A stretch of DNA of 64,000 bases from Acidobacteriota bacterium. Lineage in GTDB: Bacteria; Acidobacteriota; Terriglobia; Acidiferrales; UBA7541. The translations under genes and the position numbers were made by a program. Numbering within the stretch: the first letter of the stretch is position 1; the number at the start of each line of letters is the position of its first letter. Positions 1 to 8,445 of this stretch are shown here, piece after piece. The stretch is taken from positions 248,001 to 312,000 of the forward strand of contig JABCYZ010000003.1 of NCBI GenBank assembly GCA_013289955.1. The letters run 5' to 3'. The notes below the pieces were generated by a model, which worked only from the letters and a program-made list of their open reading frames with translations, was not told where the DNA came from and ran no database searches.

Positions 1-115
1 CTACGAAATCCACGCGGAAAAAGAAGGCGCCAAATCGAGCACTCATACGGTTTCGAGTTTTGACGGCCGCAAGGATATTTCGCTGAATCTGAAAATTGAA
101 AAAAAGAAAGATTGA
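1..115 (+). CDS. 3' end of an unidentified CDS
   Basis: An open frame enters from the left edge and ends at a TGA at 113-115. Only the last 37 residues are visible. They are hydrophilic and end in a lysine-rich tail (KIEKKKD). Nothing diagnostic is present, so no function is proposed. The next gene is on the same strand after about 280 bp in which I see no other gene. Confidence 0.55.
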   Translation, partial: YEIHAEKEGAKSSTHTVSSFDGRKDISLNLKIEKKKD

Positions 116-398
116 GCGCATCGGATCGCAGACGTTTTTTACTGCCAGGCATGGGGAAGCTTTACCTGGCTAGAAAGACCCGGCGAGTGGGATTGCGCCG
201 CCGCTAATAACTGTCCGCCGAAGAGTGAAATATCCGTGTAAAACGGATGAAACCCCGATAAAACCATTTCGGATGGCGGGGAATCTAATTCGCGAGCATG
301 GCTTTCTGGAACCTCGGTCAGCCCATCTTTCGCAAGTCCGTACTCTCAGGAGAGATTCGGAGTTCTGAGTAGATTGTAATATCGGGAGGCCGAACCAT

Positions 399-1181
399 TT
401 GTTCTTACGAATCTTGATTGTCTTGGCTTTCGTAGTCCCCTCGGCGCTTGCGCAACAACCCCAACCGCCGCCACCAACGCCCGCTCCGGCCGACTCACAG
501 ACAGACAAGCCCAAGGACGGGAAAAATGACCAAGACAAAAAGGCGCCTGATGATCAGATTGGCAAAAGCAAGCTCGAGAAAGAAACGGGAACGGTAAACG
601 ATCGCATTTTCGAAGTGCTCCCCAACTACGGAACCGTCGAAACCGCCAAGACTCTTCCTCCACTCACCACAGGCCAGAAATTCCGGCTGGCGACTGCAGG
701 CGTCTTCGACTGGGCGGCATATCCGTTCAACGGCGCTCTTGCCGCTATCGCCCAGGCCAAGAATGACCCTCAGTCCTGGGGACAGGGTTGGGCAGCTTAC
801 GGAAAGCGTTATGGGGAATCCTTCGCGGACAACAGCATCGGCACGTATATGACCACCGCCATCTTCCCCAGTTTGCTGCATGAAGATCCTCGCTACTACC
901 AGCTTGGAAAAGGCAGATTCGTGCACCGGGCCTATCATGCGGTCAACCGGCTCTTCGTCACCCGCACGGATGCCGGCAATGATCGGTTCAATATCTCGGA
1001 GTCGCTCGGCAATGCCGTGGCCGCCGCCATCTCCAATACCTATCATCCCCCGGAAGACCGTACGGCAGCCCGAAACGCCTCCACGTTTGGGTTTCTGATC
1101 CTCTGGGACGGTCTCTCGAACGAACTCAAAGAGTTCTGGCCGGATATCCGGCGCAAGGTCCTTCACAAACAAACGCCCTGA
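399..1181 (+). CDS. Secreted acidobacterial-type conserved protein of unknown function
   Basis: 260 aa with a TTG start preceded by a GGGAGG ribosome site at 384-389. Residues 1-18 form a Sec signal peptide (FLRILIVLAFVVPSALA, then QQ). Residues 19-65 are a low-complexity linker rich in Pro, Asp and Lys. The remainder is a compact domain containing FDWAAYPFNGALAAIAQ, a DPRYYQLGKG segment and a final hydrophobic FGFLILWDGL stretch. I recognise the layout as one common among secreted acidobacterial hypothetical proteins, but know no reaction for it. It is convergent with the lipid-kinase gene, with about 20 bp between the stops. The coding call is firm; the role is unknown. Confidence 0.8.
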   Translation: MFLRILIVLAFVVPSALAQQPQPPPPTPAPADSQTDKPKDGKNDQDKKAPDDQIGKSKLEKETGTVNDRIFEVLPNYGTVETAKTLPPLTTGQKFRLATAGVFDWAAYPFNGALAAIAQAKNDPQSWGQGWAAYGKRYGESFADNSIGTYMTTAIFPSLLHEDPRYYQLGKGRFVHRAYHAVNRLFVTRTDAGNDRFNISESLGNAVAAAISNTYHPPEDRTAARNASTFGFLILWDGLSNELKEFWPDIRRKVLHKQTP

Positions 1182-1201
1182 GAATCAGGTGTCCTTCAAA
1201 A

Positions 1202-2137
1202 TCAGGTTTCGACCGGTGCCAGGACTCGCACCGCCTGCGGCATGATCTCAATCTCGACCGGCGCAGGACCCAAGAGCTCGCCATCCCCATGAAACATGGC
1301 GGGCCGGTCGGTCGTGAATTTCACAGCCTGAACACGAAGCCGCTTCAGGTGCGGTGTCTGGAGCTCTCCCCTCCGGAAGAGTCCGGGCAAAATGCGCAAA
1401 ACTTCGAGAGCGCCAAGATCTTCGACAATCACCGCATCGAGCCAGCCGTCGTCGAGGCGCGCTCCGGGCGCGAGCCGAATGCCCGCTCCATAGGTCGGCG
1501 TGTTTAGCACGGCGGCCAAAAGACACTTGCTCTCGATCGGCGCCAAATCGCTCAACCTGAATTCCGCTTTCACTCCGAGAGCGCGGTGCGTCGAGAAGGC
1601 TCGCAGCGCCGACAGTAGATAGCGCGACCTGCCGGGCAAACGGCGAAACGCTCCGCTAGCAAATCGCGCCGCTTCGGCATCTATTCCCAATCCCCCTCCC
1701 CCCAGGTAGAGCCGCACCCGGCCGTCCGCGGTTCGTGCCCGCGCCAGGTCCACCCGCTTCGGCTGGCCGCGAAGAAGGGCTCGTGCGGCCGCAACGGGGT
1801 CCTCCGGCAGCTGCAGGGCGGCGGCAAAATCATTCCCGCCCCCGGCCGGCAGGACTCCCAGCAGAACATCAAAGCCGCTGGCTGCGTTCACCATCCTATG
1901 CAGCGTGCCGTCGCCGCCGAGAGCGAACAACAGCCGCTTTCCGCTCTTGATAGCCCCGAGCGTCTTCCACTCGAGCTCTTCTGCGCTCCCCGTCGGGATA
2001 AACTCTGCAGGAACGGAAGCTGCTTCAAACGTTTTCTGGATTTGCGGGAGACAAGACTCGGCACGCCCGCCACCCGCCGCGGGGTTCACAAACACAACTG
2101 CAGGCAGTAGAGAAGAAAGGAAGCTTTGGTCGGGCAC
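1202..2137 (-). CDS. Diacylglycerol/lipid kinase family protein (DAGK catalytic domain)
   Basis: 311 aa. The N-terminal half carries the DAGK/LCB5/YegS fold signatures: FVNPAAGGGRAE near residues 16-27 (nucleotide-binding start), GGDGT at about 74-78 (the family's catalytic ATP-binding motif) and LPAGGGNDFA shortly after. The C-terminal half contains the expected MFHGDGE region near the end. Members phosphorylate diacylglycerol, sphingoid bases or related lipids with ATP. The substrate cannot be read from sequence. It is a soluble protein with no signal peptide. It lies 133 bp downstream of the BNR protein gene on the same strand, so co-transcription is possible. Confidence 0.88.
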   Translation of the reverse strand: MPDQSFLSSLLPAVVFVNPAAGGGRAESCLPQIQKTFEAASVPAEFIPTGSAEELEWKTLGAIKSGKRLLFALGGDGTLHRMVNAASGFDVLLGVLPAGGGNDFAAALQLPEDPVAAARALLRGQPKRVDLARARTADGRVRLYLGGGGLGIDAEAARFASGAFRRLPGRSRYLLSALRAFSTHRALGVKAEFRLSDLAPIESKCLLAAVLNTPTYGAGIRLAPGARLDDGWLDAVIVEDLGALEVLRILPGLFRRGELQTPHLKRLRVQAVKFTTDRPAMFHGDGELLGPAPVEIEIMPQAVRVLAPVET

Positions 2138-2270
2138 GCGCTTTCGGATCCTGTCGAACTCCTTAGGCAGCTGTCTATCGGAACGCCCGGCAGTCGCGGA
2201 CCAGAAACTTATCCGGAACTATTTTCCGAACCGCGGCTCGGGCGCCGAGAACCGACACACCACCTTGTAC

Positions 2271-5200
2271 CTACTTCACTTGCTCGCTCGGCGCCGTCGC
2301 GGCGTCGGTGATAGCCGCGAGATTATTTTCTGTAAGCGCGTGGTTGAACGCGGGCAGATCCTGTTCGACCAGCTTCTTGTAGTCCGCCACCGCTCCGCTA
2401 AGCTCGGTTTCTATCGTCTGAAGCAATCCCAGGGCAGTGTCGGTCGGCCGAAAGTCTGCTCCGCCCGCGACGTCTCCGCCTCCCGTTCCAACCTCGGCGT
2501 TCAGCCAAATCAGGTTGAGATAAACCTTGTCCGCCTCGACGAAATATTTGTCGTCGCTGTTGATCTGCGATGGCGTAACCAGTTTGAACTCCACCGCCTG
2601 GAGTTTTTTGTCCATCTCCTCGACAATCTTTAGAAGTTCCGCCTTGTGCCTGGATTGCGCTTCGTCTTCCGCTGGTGCGGGCTCTGGTTCGTCGTAGTCG
2701 TCCGGCTCGGCCGATGGCGGTCTTTCCTTCTCTTTCTTCTTTGGCGGACGAAGCATCGTTTCAAGCACCTCGATCTGCTTCCGCAGCCACTCGATGTGAT
2801 TGAGCGTATCGGAAGCCTCGGTGATGTCGTCGCGAATTCGAAGCTGCGTCTTGACGGACGACTCAATGTCGGCTTCGGAAGTGGGAATGCGAGGATCGGG
2901 CAATACCGTCAGTGCCTGTGTAACGGTTTGCCCGGCCACGGTCAGACGAACGGAATAATTGCCTGGAGCGGCTATTGGGCCGACTTCCGCTGAGCTAATT
3001 CCCCAGTGCGTGATCGGCCGGGAGTCGGCGTCGCGGAAGCGCGGTTCCTGCCAGATGTGCGGGTTATCTGAAGTCGCCGTACGTAGCGCGATCAATCGCG
3101 GAGACTCGTAGTGCATGTCCCACTTCACGCGATTGATTCCAGCGCGCGCTTTCGCCTTCAGCTTGCGAATCGATTTGCCATCCGCGCTTGTTATTTCAAT
3201 CTCCACGGGATCCTTGGGCGCCGATTTCACCGAGAAAGTGAATAGGGCGGTACCACCATGAACAAAACGATACGCTGGCCGGGGCTCGAACAGTACGGTC
3301 GCAGCATCCGGGTGGTTCCTGGCAAGCTGCTCGAGAGGCGTGATGTCGTCGAGAATGTAGAGCCCGCGCCCGTAGGTTGAAATCACCAGGTCGTGAAACT
3401 CTTTCTGCACGACCGCCCAGGTCACCGGCGCGTGAGGGAGGCCGGTCTCGAGCGCCGTCCAGTGCCCGCCATCATCCAGCGAGTAGTAGAGGCCATTCCC
3501 GGTTCCTGCAAACAGCAACCCTCTGCAGTTCGGATCTTCGGCGATAGTTCGCACATACGCCAAAGGATGCCGGGGCAGATTCCCGCTGATCGGTTTCCAC
3601 GTCATTCCAAAATCCGTTGTCTTGTAAAGAAATGGATCCCGGTTATCCATCAAGTGGAGATCGACCGCGATATAGGCGGTGCCGGGGTCGAATGTCGAAG
3701 GAGCAATACTGGTGACAGTTCCCCAGGGAGGCAATCCGGAAATATTTTTGGTAACGTTTGTCCAGTTGGCAGCGCCGTCTTTTGTGTACCACACTTGACC
3801 GTCGTTGGTGCCCGCCCAGATCAATCCTTTCTGCATCTTCGAGGGAGCAATAGCGAAAACGACTTCTCCATAAAATTGCCCGAGGTTGTCCCCGACGACT
3901 CCCCCCGAGGAAACGATGCGGTTCGGATCCTGCGTCGAAAGATCCGGACTCGTGACTTCCCAGCTTTGCCCGCCATTTGTCGTCTTGAAAACTACCTGAC
4001 AGCCGTAATAGACCACGTTGTGATCAAAAGGATCGATAGCCAGCGGCGCAGTCCAGTGGCATCTATACTTGATGTCGGTCGGCGGTGCATCGAGCGTATG
4101 AAGATAGGGGCTCACCGAGCGCGCCGTTTTGATTCGCGCATCCCACCGCGTCACTTCATCGCCATAGCAGGTAGCCCACACCACGTTCGGATCGGCAAGG
4201 TCCGGAACCGTAAAGCCGGACTCGCAGCCACCCATGTGGCGATCCCATCCCGTTTCTTGTGAATCGACGGGCACGCTCGGCCCGCGCATGTTTCCGTCAT
4301 CCTGCATATTGCTGTAGAAGTAATACGGGGTCTGGTTGTCCACGTCCACGTGATACATCTGCCCGATCGGCAAGGTGACGCGATGAAATCCGCGTCCGTG
4401 GACGGTGGTGATGATCATTCCGGCGTCATCCGTTATCACAAATCGGTCGGGATTTACCGGGTCTATCCAGATATCATGCGTATCCCCGCCCCAGCGAACC
4501 TCCTGAAAATTCTGGCCCCCATCGAGCGATTGATGAAACGAGCTGTTCGCCACCAGGACTTCGTTGTCATTTCCCGTGGATACCGCGATCCGGATGTAGT
4601 AACCGGCGCGCCCAATCAAAGCTCGCTGATAATTGACCGCTTTCCAGTGTGAACCGGCGTCGTCTGATCGCCAAACGGACCCCTGGTCTTTCGTTTGTAT
4701 CAGCGCGAAAACCCGGCTTGAATTTGTTGGCGCGACCGCCACGTCAATCTTGCCGAGCGGTGAATGCGGCAAGCCGTGCTCTTCGATCCGCGTCCATTTC
4801 GTTCCCCCGTCGCGCGAGACATATACGCCGCTGCCCGGACCCCCGCTAAATTCGGCATAGGTGTGCATTTCGAGCTGCCACATCCCGGCGAAAAGCACGC
4901 GCGGATTGTGCGGATCCATGGAAAGCCCGGAACACCCGACGTTCTCTCCGGCAAAGAGTACTCGTTCCCAGTGTAGTCCGCCGTCCAGAGTGCGGTAGAC
5001 GCCGCGCTCCTGTTGTGGCCCCGTGGCCCGTCCAAGCGCGCAGGCAAAAATAATGTCAGGGTTCGATGGGTGAACGATGATTCGGCCTATGCGGCCAGTT
5101 TCCCCTAAGCCCATGTTGGTCCAGGTTTTCCCGGCATCCGTAGACTTGTAGATTCCGTTGCCGATCACATCGCTGTCCCGTATGACCCACGCTTCGCCCG

Positions 5201-5534
5201 TCCCCGCCCATACAACACTCGGGTCGGTTGACGCCACCGCAAGCGCCCCAATTGCTGCGGCGGGCTGCTTATCGAAAATGGGCGTCCAGCGATTGCCGCC
5301 GTCTGTCGATTTCCATACACCGCCCGAAGCCGCTCCTGCGTAGTAGGTGCTCGGATCTCCGGGCACTCCCGCGACGGAGGCTATCCGGTTTCCTACGCGC
5401 GGGCCCACAAAGCGAAATCGAAACGAACCATCTTCCTCCGCGTCCGAGTCCGGTTGCTGCGCGTAGGCCACGGAAGCCCAGGACAACGCCAGCAGGAGTA
5501 CGAGGCTGACCTTTCCGCTTCGCTTGAGCGCCAC
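2271..5534 (-). CDS. Secreted BNR/sortilin-like beta-propeller protein
   Basis: 1087 aa from a GTG start with a GGAGG ribosome site about 5 bp upstream. The signal peptide is residues 1-25 (ending AYA, then QQPDSD). Residues about 40-740 are beta-propeller with repeated BNR/Asp-box motifs such as STDGGNRW, STDAGKTW, RTLDGGLHW, SRDGGTKW, TTNGGQSW, TKDGAANW and SLDDGGHW. An Ig-like region follows (about 770-880). A charged C-terminal part contains an acidic/proline-rich linker near 945-965 and likely helices. The family is often annotated as a glycosyl hydrolase or VPS10-type protein, but the Asp-boxes are structural and enzymatic activity is unproven. Probably periplasmic or secreted. Confidence 0.85.
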   Translation of the reverse strand: MALKRSGKVSLVLLLALSWASVAYAQQPDSDAEEDGSFRFRFVGPRVGNRIASVAGVPGDPSTYYAGAASGGVWKSTDGGNRWTPIFDKQPAAAIGALAVASTDPSVVWAGTGEAWVIRDSDVIGNGIYKSTDAGKTWTNMGLGETGRIGRIIVHPSNPDIIFACALGRATGPQQERGVYRTLDGGLHWERVLFAGENVGCSGLSMDPHNPRVLFAGMWQLEMHTYAEFSGGPGSGVYVSRDGGTKWTRIEEHGLPHSPLGKIDVAVAPTNSSRVFALIQTKDQGSVWRSDDAGSHWKAVNYQRALIGRAGYYIRIAVSTGNDNEVLVANSSFHQSLDGGQNFQEVRWGGDTHDIWIDPVNPDRFVITDDAGMIITTVHGRGFHRVTLPIGQMYHVDVDNQTPYYFYSNMQDDGNMRGPSVPVDSQETGWDRHMGGCESGFTVPDLADPNVVWATCYGDEVTRWDARIKTARSVSPYLHTLDAPPTDIKYRCHWTAPLAIDPFDHNVVYYGCQVVFKTTNGGQSWEVTSPDLSTQDPNRIVSSGGVVGDNLGQFYGEVVFAIAPSKMQKGLIWAGTNDGQVWYTKDGAANWTNVTKNISGLPPWGTVTSIAPSTFDPGTAYIAVDLHLMDNRDPFLYKTTDFGMTWKPISGNLPRHPLAYVRTIAEDPNCRGLLFAGTGNGLYYSLDDGGHWTALETGLPHAPVTWAVVQKEFHDLVISTYGRGLYILDDITPLEQLARNHPDAATVLFEPRPAYRFVHGGTALFTFSVKSAPKDPVEIEITSADGKSIRKLKAKARAGINRVKWDMHYESPRLIALRTATSDNPHIWQEPRFRDADSRPITHWGISSAEVGPIAAPGNYSVRLTVAGQTVTQALTVLPDPRIPTSEADIESSVKTQLRIRDDITEASDTLNHIEWLRKQIEVLETMLRPPKKKEKERPPSAEPDDYDEPEPAPAEDEAQSRHKAELLKIVEEMDKKLQAVEFKLVTPSQINSDDKYFVEADKVYLNLIWLNAEVGTGGGDVAGGADFRPTDTALGLLQTIETELSGAVADYKKLVEQDLPAFNHALTENNLAAITDAATAPSEQVK

Positions 5535-5765
5535 CGGAACCTCCGGGAAAGACGGATTTTGGAATTCGATGCCCCAGACCAGGCTGGAACACGCCGAACG
5601 CGCAGAGTATACCTTATCCGCCCAGTCCTTCGCGGCTGCGCCGTGCGGCTTGGATCATGGTTTGGGAGGTGTCGGGAAATCTGGCGGTGAGGGGGATTGT
5701 ACTCCTAGTGAGGCTCTTGAATGCCGCCGTCCGACCTGCGGAACTCAAACAGAAGTTCTTCTAAG

Positions 5766-5807
5766 GTGTACCCACTCTAGGTACAATTGTACCTGAAATG
5801 GGTACAC
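5766..5807. promoter_or_regulatory. Concentric double palindrome operator overlapping the start codon of the HTH-NTase gene
   Basis: An inner perfect palindrome AGGTACAATTGTACCT (5779-5794) lies exactly centred inside an outer inverted repeat, GTGTACCCA (5766-5774) and TGGGTACAC (5799-5807). Both share the centre 5786.5. The ATG of the downstream gene (5798-5800) sits at the edge of the right outer arm, so an occupied site would block initiation as well as transcription. The downstream product carries a winged-helix domain, making autorepression likely (inference). Confidence 0.75.
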
Positions 5808-6403
5808 AGCGTAAAACGCTCTCCACTGTCCTTTTTGGCCAAAGCCGAAGGTCGATCCTTGCCCTTCTCTACGGCCACGTGGATAAAGAATTTTATCTGC
5901 GAGAGATCGCGCGCCGTGCAGGGACAGGCATAGGGGCTACGCAGCGCGAACTCGGACAGCTTACGGACGCGGGGCTCCTCGTCAGAGTTCGCCGCGGTCA
6001 TCAAGTCTACTACCAGGCGAATAAGCAAAACGCGATCTTCTCCGAGATGAAGAGCATTCTTACGAAGACGTCCGGAATACAGGACGTCTTGAAGGATGCA
6101 CTCGCTCCCCTCGCCGAGCGCATTAGACTTGCGTTTGTTTATGGCTCAATTGCGCGTGGGGCGGAAACAGGATCGAGCGACGTGGATCTGATGGTTGTCG
6201 GCGAGGTGGGTTTTACTGATGTTGTATCGGCTCTCGGTGAGAGCGAATCGAAGCTCGGCCGAGAGGTCAACCCAACCGTATACGGGCCACGAGAGTTTCG
6301 CGAAAAGGTTGCCGCCAAGAATCACTTTTTGTCGACGGTCGCAAAGGAAAAGAAACTCTTCGTGATTGGAGATGAACGTGAGTTTCGTCGACTGGGTCAG
6401 TAA
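5798..6403 (+). CDS. Winged-helix DNA-binding plus MNT-type nucleotidyltransferase fusion (antitoxin-like)
   Basis: 201 aa. Residues 1-75 form a MarR/ArsR-like winged helix (FYLREIARRAGTGIGATQRELGQL then a TDAGLLVRVRRG wing). Residues about 108-190 are a minimal nucleotidyltransferase with GSIARGAETGSSDVDLMVVG at about 116-135: the G-S motif followed by the catalytic D-x-D (SDVD). In HEPN/MNT toxin-antitoxin systems the MNT protein AMPylates and silences a HEPN RNase encoded next to it. Such a gene does begin 32 bp inside this one but is broken. The concentric palindrome over the start codon suggests the winged helix represses its own transcription. Catalytic residues look intact. Confidence 0.85.
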   Translation: MGTQRKTLSTVLFGQSRRSILALLYGHVDKEFYLREIARRAGTGIGATQRELGQLTDAGLLVRVRRGHQVYYQANKQNAIFSEMKSILTKTSGIQDVLKDALAPLAERIRLAFVYGSIARGAETGSSDVDLMVVGEVGFTDVVSALGESESKLGREVNPTVYGPREFREKVAAKNHFLSTVAKEKKLFVIGDEREFRRLGQ

Positions 6404-6610
6404 CGGCTGGCTCGTGGCGCACAACAGCAGCAAGCAGGAGATCGGCAACCTGCTAGGAATCGTGGCGCGCGATTTGAAAGACACGCGCGTTCGATGCCTT
6501 TCGCAGAAAAGAGAAACATGAGCAATTAGGACATCGGAGGCGGAATTTCCCGTCGTGAAGTCGAAGAAATGATCGGGATCGCGACGACACTGCACCAAGA
6601 CATTGGCATT
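6372..6610 (+). pseudogene. Broken HEPN-domain partner gene
   Basis: An ATG at 6372, 32 bp inside the upstream gene, opens a 49-codon frame ending at 6521. Its start, MNVSFVDWVSNGWLVAH followed by SKQEIGNLLGIVARDLKD, matches the N-terminal helix of HEPN proteins that pair with MNT nucleotidyltransferases. The frame stops where the central HEPN helices should begin. About 40 bp later another frame reads REVEEMIGIATTLHQDI (about 6554-6604), which resembles the usual C-terminal HEPN helix. The simplest reading is an internal deletion plus frameshift that removed the middle of the domain, including where the RNase Rx4-6H motif normally lies. Confidence 0.6.
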
Positions 6611-6698
6611 GGATACGCACGAGTCACGCCTCCCACCTTTAGATTGTGTTCGGATCGGAGGGCGCAGTGCGGGACAAAGTGCTCCAGTTCGGCAGCAG

Positions 6699-6720
6699 TT
6701 GTGCAACCAATTGTGCAACC
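6699..6720 (+). repeat. Paired TTGTGCA motif, first of three in the window
   Basis: Two successive TTGTGCAACC elements with a 2-bp linker (6699-6708 and 6711-6720). The same kind of pair, TTGTGCANCAA followed by TGTGCACC, recurs at about 36497-36516 and 48528-48547 in the long direct repeats that bracket the 12-kb block. Spacing and orientation are conserved, so these may be arm-type recombinase sites or remnants of recombinase gene ends. Low certainty. Confidence 0.35.
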
Positions 6721-6760
6721 CCCGACCCACAACGGCTTCCGAGAGCTGCATCACCGCTTG

Positions 6761-7948
6761 TTATTTGGCTCGGTGCAGTTCTTTACGTAACAGTATGTCC
6801 AGGGGCATCACTTCCGTATTCGGGTCCAACTTGTATCTGTCCGTACCAGGATAAAGCACGATCTGCCGGGTTGCCCTGATGTCTTCACATCCGATGTAAA
6901 ATCCTTTGCTCGGAGCAGGGTTTCCAATGGATCGTTTCACTTCAATCGCCCATCGATCCTTTGCGCCAAATTCAATGATGAGGTCAATCTCGGCGCCTGC
7001 GGATGTCCGGTAGAAGGATGTCTGAGCGCTAGCAGGCAAGGCGCCCAATATGTTCTCGATGACCATCCCTTCCCAGCTTGCGCCGACGACAGGGTGTCCT
7101 AGAAGTTCCTCGCGCTCACGGATGCCAAGCAAAGCATGCACGAGACCGCTGTCTCGCACGAAAACTTTCGGCGTTCGCACTAGTCGTTTCTTTGCGTTTG
7201 ACGACCACGGTAACAACCGCCGAACCAGGAGGAGATCCACCATGATGTCGAGGTAACGGGCCACGGTGTGACCACTCAAGCCAAGCCCGCTCGCCAACTG
7301 TGCAGCATTCAGCATTTGCGCCTGATTGTGAGCAAGCATCTGCCAATAACGACGGAGAGTCTCAGCGGGAATTCTGGGTCCAAGAGCCGGCACATCCCTC
7401 TCTAGATAGGTTTGGATGAAAGCGCTCCGCCATTCGAAGCTCTCATTGTCATTCCCTGCAAGGAAACTGTCAGGAAAGCCGCCCCGCACCCAGAGTTGGT
7501 CTCCCGCCTGTGGTCCCACACCCCGAATCTCCGGCTCGGAGAACGGCCGCAGTTCCTGATACTTGATGCGTCCAGCCAGCGTTTCTGCGGATTGCTGAAG
7601 CAGATCAATCGAAGCAGAACCCAGGAGCAGAAACTGTCCACTACGATTCCCTTTGCGGCGTCTTTTATCGATAAGGCCCCGAAGTGTCTTGAAGATGCCG
7701 GGTAGACGATGAATCTCATCCAAGATGACGAGACTCTCCTCGTGTTGCCCGAGATAGAGTTCCGGATCGGACAGTTTCGCCCGGTCCGACGGCAGTTCCA
7801 GGTCGAGGTAGATGGAGCTGGCTTTGAGCTCCGAGGCCAGCGAAAGGGCCAGGGTGGTTTTGCCGACTTGACGAGGTCCGAGAAGCCCAACCGCTGGAAA
7901 TCGGGTCAGGAGGTCCTTGATAACGGGTTTGATTGCTCGCTCGATCAT
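6761..7948 (-). CDS. AAA family ATPase with DUF4143 domain
   Basis: 395 aa from the ATG at 7946-7948 (MIERAIKPVIKDLL). The open frame continues upstream, but that extension lacks family similarity and crosses a palindrome. Walker A is GPRQVGKTT (about 24-32) and Walker B is LVILDEIHRLP; a sensor-like LLGSASIDLL follows. The C-terminal half is the DUF4143 region, with FYRTSAGAEIDLIIEF and WAIEVKRS resembling a PD-(D/E)xK nuclease-like core (D-x-x, then E-V-K). Proteins of this class are widespread and often mobile, with no settled function. The gene follows a decayed HEPN locus and ends about 40 bp after a TTGTGCA pair. Confidence 0.85.
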   Translation of the reverse strand: MIERAIKPVIKDLLTRFPAVGLLGPRQVGKTTLALSLASELKASSIYLDLELPSDRAKLSDPELYLGQHEESLVILDEIHRLPGIFKTLRGLIDKRRRKGNRSGQFLLLGSASIDLLQQSAETLAGRIKYQELRPFSEPEIRGVGPQAGDQLWVRGGFPDSFLAGNDNESFEWRSAFIQTYLERDVPALGPRIPAETLRRYWQMLAHNQAQMLNAAQLASGLGLSGHTVARYLDIMVDLLLVRRLLPWSSNAKKRLVRTPKVFVRDSGLVHALLGIREREELLGHPVVGASWEGMVIENILGALPASAQTSFYRTSAGAEIDLIIEFGAKDRWAIEVKRSIGNPAPSKGFYIGCEDIRATRQIVLYPGTDRYKLDPNTEVMPLDILLRKELHRAK

Positions 7949-7950
7949 TA

Positions 7951-7987
7951 CCTTGCAATTATGCCATGCCATAGCATGATTGCAAGG
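7951..7987. promoter_or_regulatory. 14-bp inverted repeat just upstream of the AAA/DUF4143 start
   Basis: CCTTGCAATTATGC (7951-7964) and GCATGATTGCAAGG (7974-7987) are inverted with one mismatch, around a 9-bp spacer. The left arm touches the start codon at 7948, and the AGG of the ribosome site lies inside it. It could be an operator or an mRNA hairpin masking initiation. It also lies upstream of the divergent PadR promoter. Confidence 0.6.
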
Positions 7988-8057
7988 TTTGCTTACATGG
8001 GTTACTTGGGTCCGCCGGCGACTCAACACAACGGCAACTCGACCGGGCATACTATAC

Positions 8058-8086
8058 TTGACATACTGGTTTAGAACTACTATATT
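8058..8086 (+). promoter_or_regulatory. Sigma-70-type promoter of the PadR-permease operon
   Basis: TTGACA at 8058-8063, a 17-bp spacer, then TATATT at 8081-8086, which ends 7 bp before the GTG start of the PadR gene. The short distance implies a very short leader. A TACTATA element occurs on both sides (about 8050 and 8080), a possible PadR contact. Confidence 0.65.
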
Positions 8087-8093
8087 CAAACAA

Positions 8094-8438
8094 GTGGCAA
8101 AAAATTCCGAATACCGCGACCTGTTTCCCGGCGCTTTGGAGTTAATGATCCTCAAAAGCCTCGGCTGGAAGCCCATGCACGGTTACGCTCTTGCGCAGCG
8201 GCTCAAAAGCGTCTCCGAGGACTATCTTCAGATCGAGGAAGGCTCGTTGTATCCTGCGCTTCAACGTTTGTTGAAGGCAGGTTGGCTGGAAACGGAGATG
8301 GGCCTTTCGGCTAGGAACCGCCCGGTGCGAATCTTCAGGGTGACCAAGGCAGGAAAGAAGCATCTGGAAGAGGAGCTGGCGAGCGTCGAGAAGATGTTTG
8401 CGGGAATAACACGCGTGCTTGCACTGGCCGGGCGATAG
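8094..8438 (+). CDS. PadR family transcriptional regulator
   Basis: 114 aa from GTG at 8094 (VAKNSEYRDLFPGALELMIL). This start gives the usual PadR N-terminus; the longer open frame upstream runs through the promoter. The winged helix spans about 15-90: LELMILKSLGWKPMHGYALA, then IEEGSLYPALQRLLKAGWLE (recognition helix) and a basic wing RNRPVRIFRVTKAGKKHLEE. The C-terminal helix is for dimerisation. PadR repressors typically control the adjacent gene. Here the next gene encodes an ADOP-type permease whose ATG is 8 bp after the stop, the standard acidobacterial PadR-ADOP operon. Confidence 0.9.
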   Translation: MAKNSEYRDLFPGALELMILKSLGWKPMHGYALAQRLKSVSEDYLQIEEGSLYPALQRLLKAGWLETEMGLSARNRPVRIFRVTKAGKKHLEEELASVEKMFAGITRVLALAGR

Positions 8439-8445
8439 GAGCCTT

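Noticed and set aside
495..1172. 225-aa open frame antisense to the secreted 260-aa protein
   Set aside because: No ribosome site or family similarity; the opposite strand has a signal peptide and a proper start.
3393..4262. 289-aa open frame antisense to the BNR protein
   Set aside because: A GC-driven shadow: composition is unstructured and the sense strand has regular Asp-box motifs.
7949..8176. N-terminal extension of the AAA/DUF4143 frame
   Set aside because: It crosses the palindrome and the divergent PadR promoter and lacks family similarity; the ATG at 7948 fits the family start.
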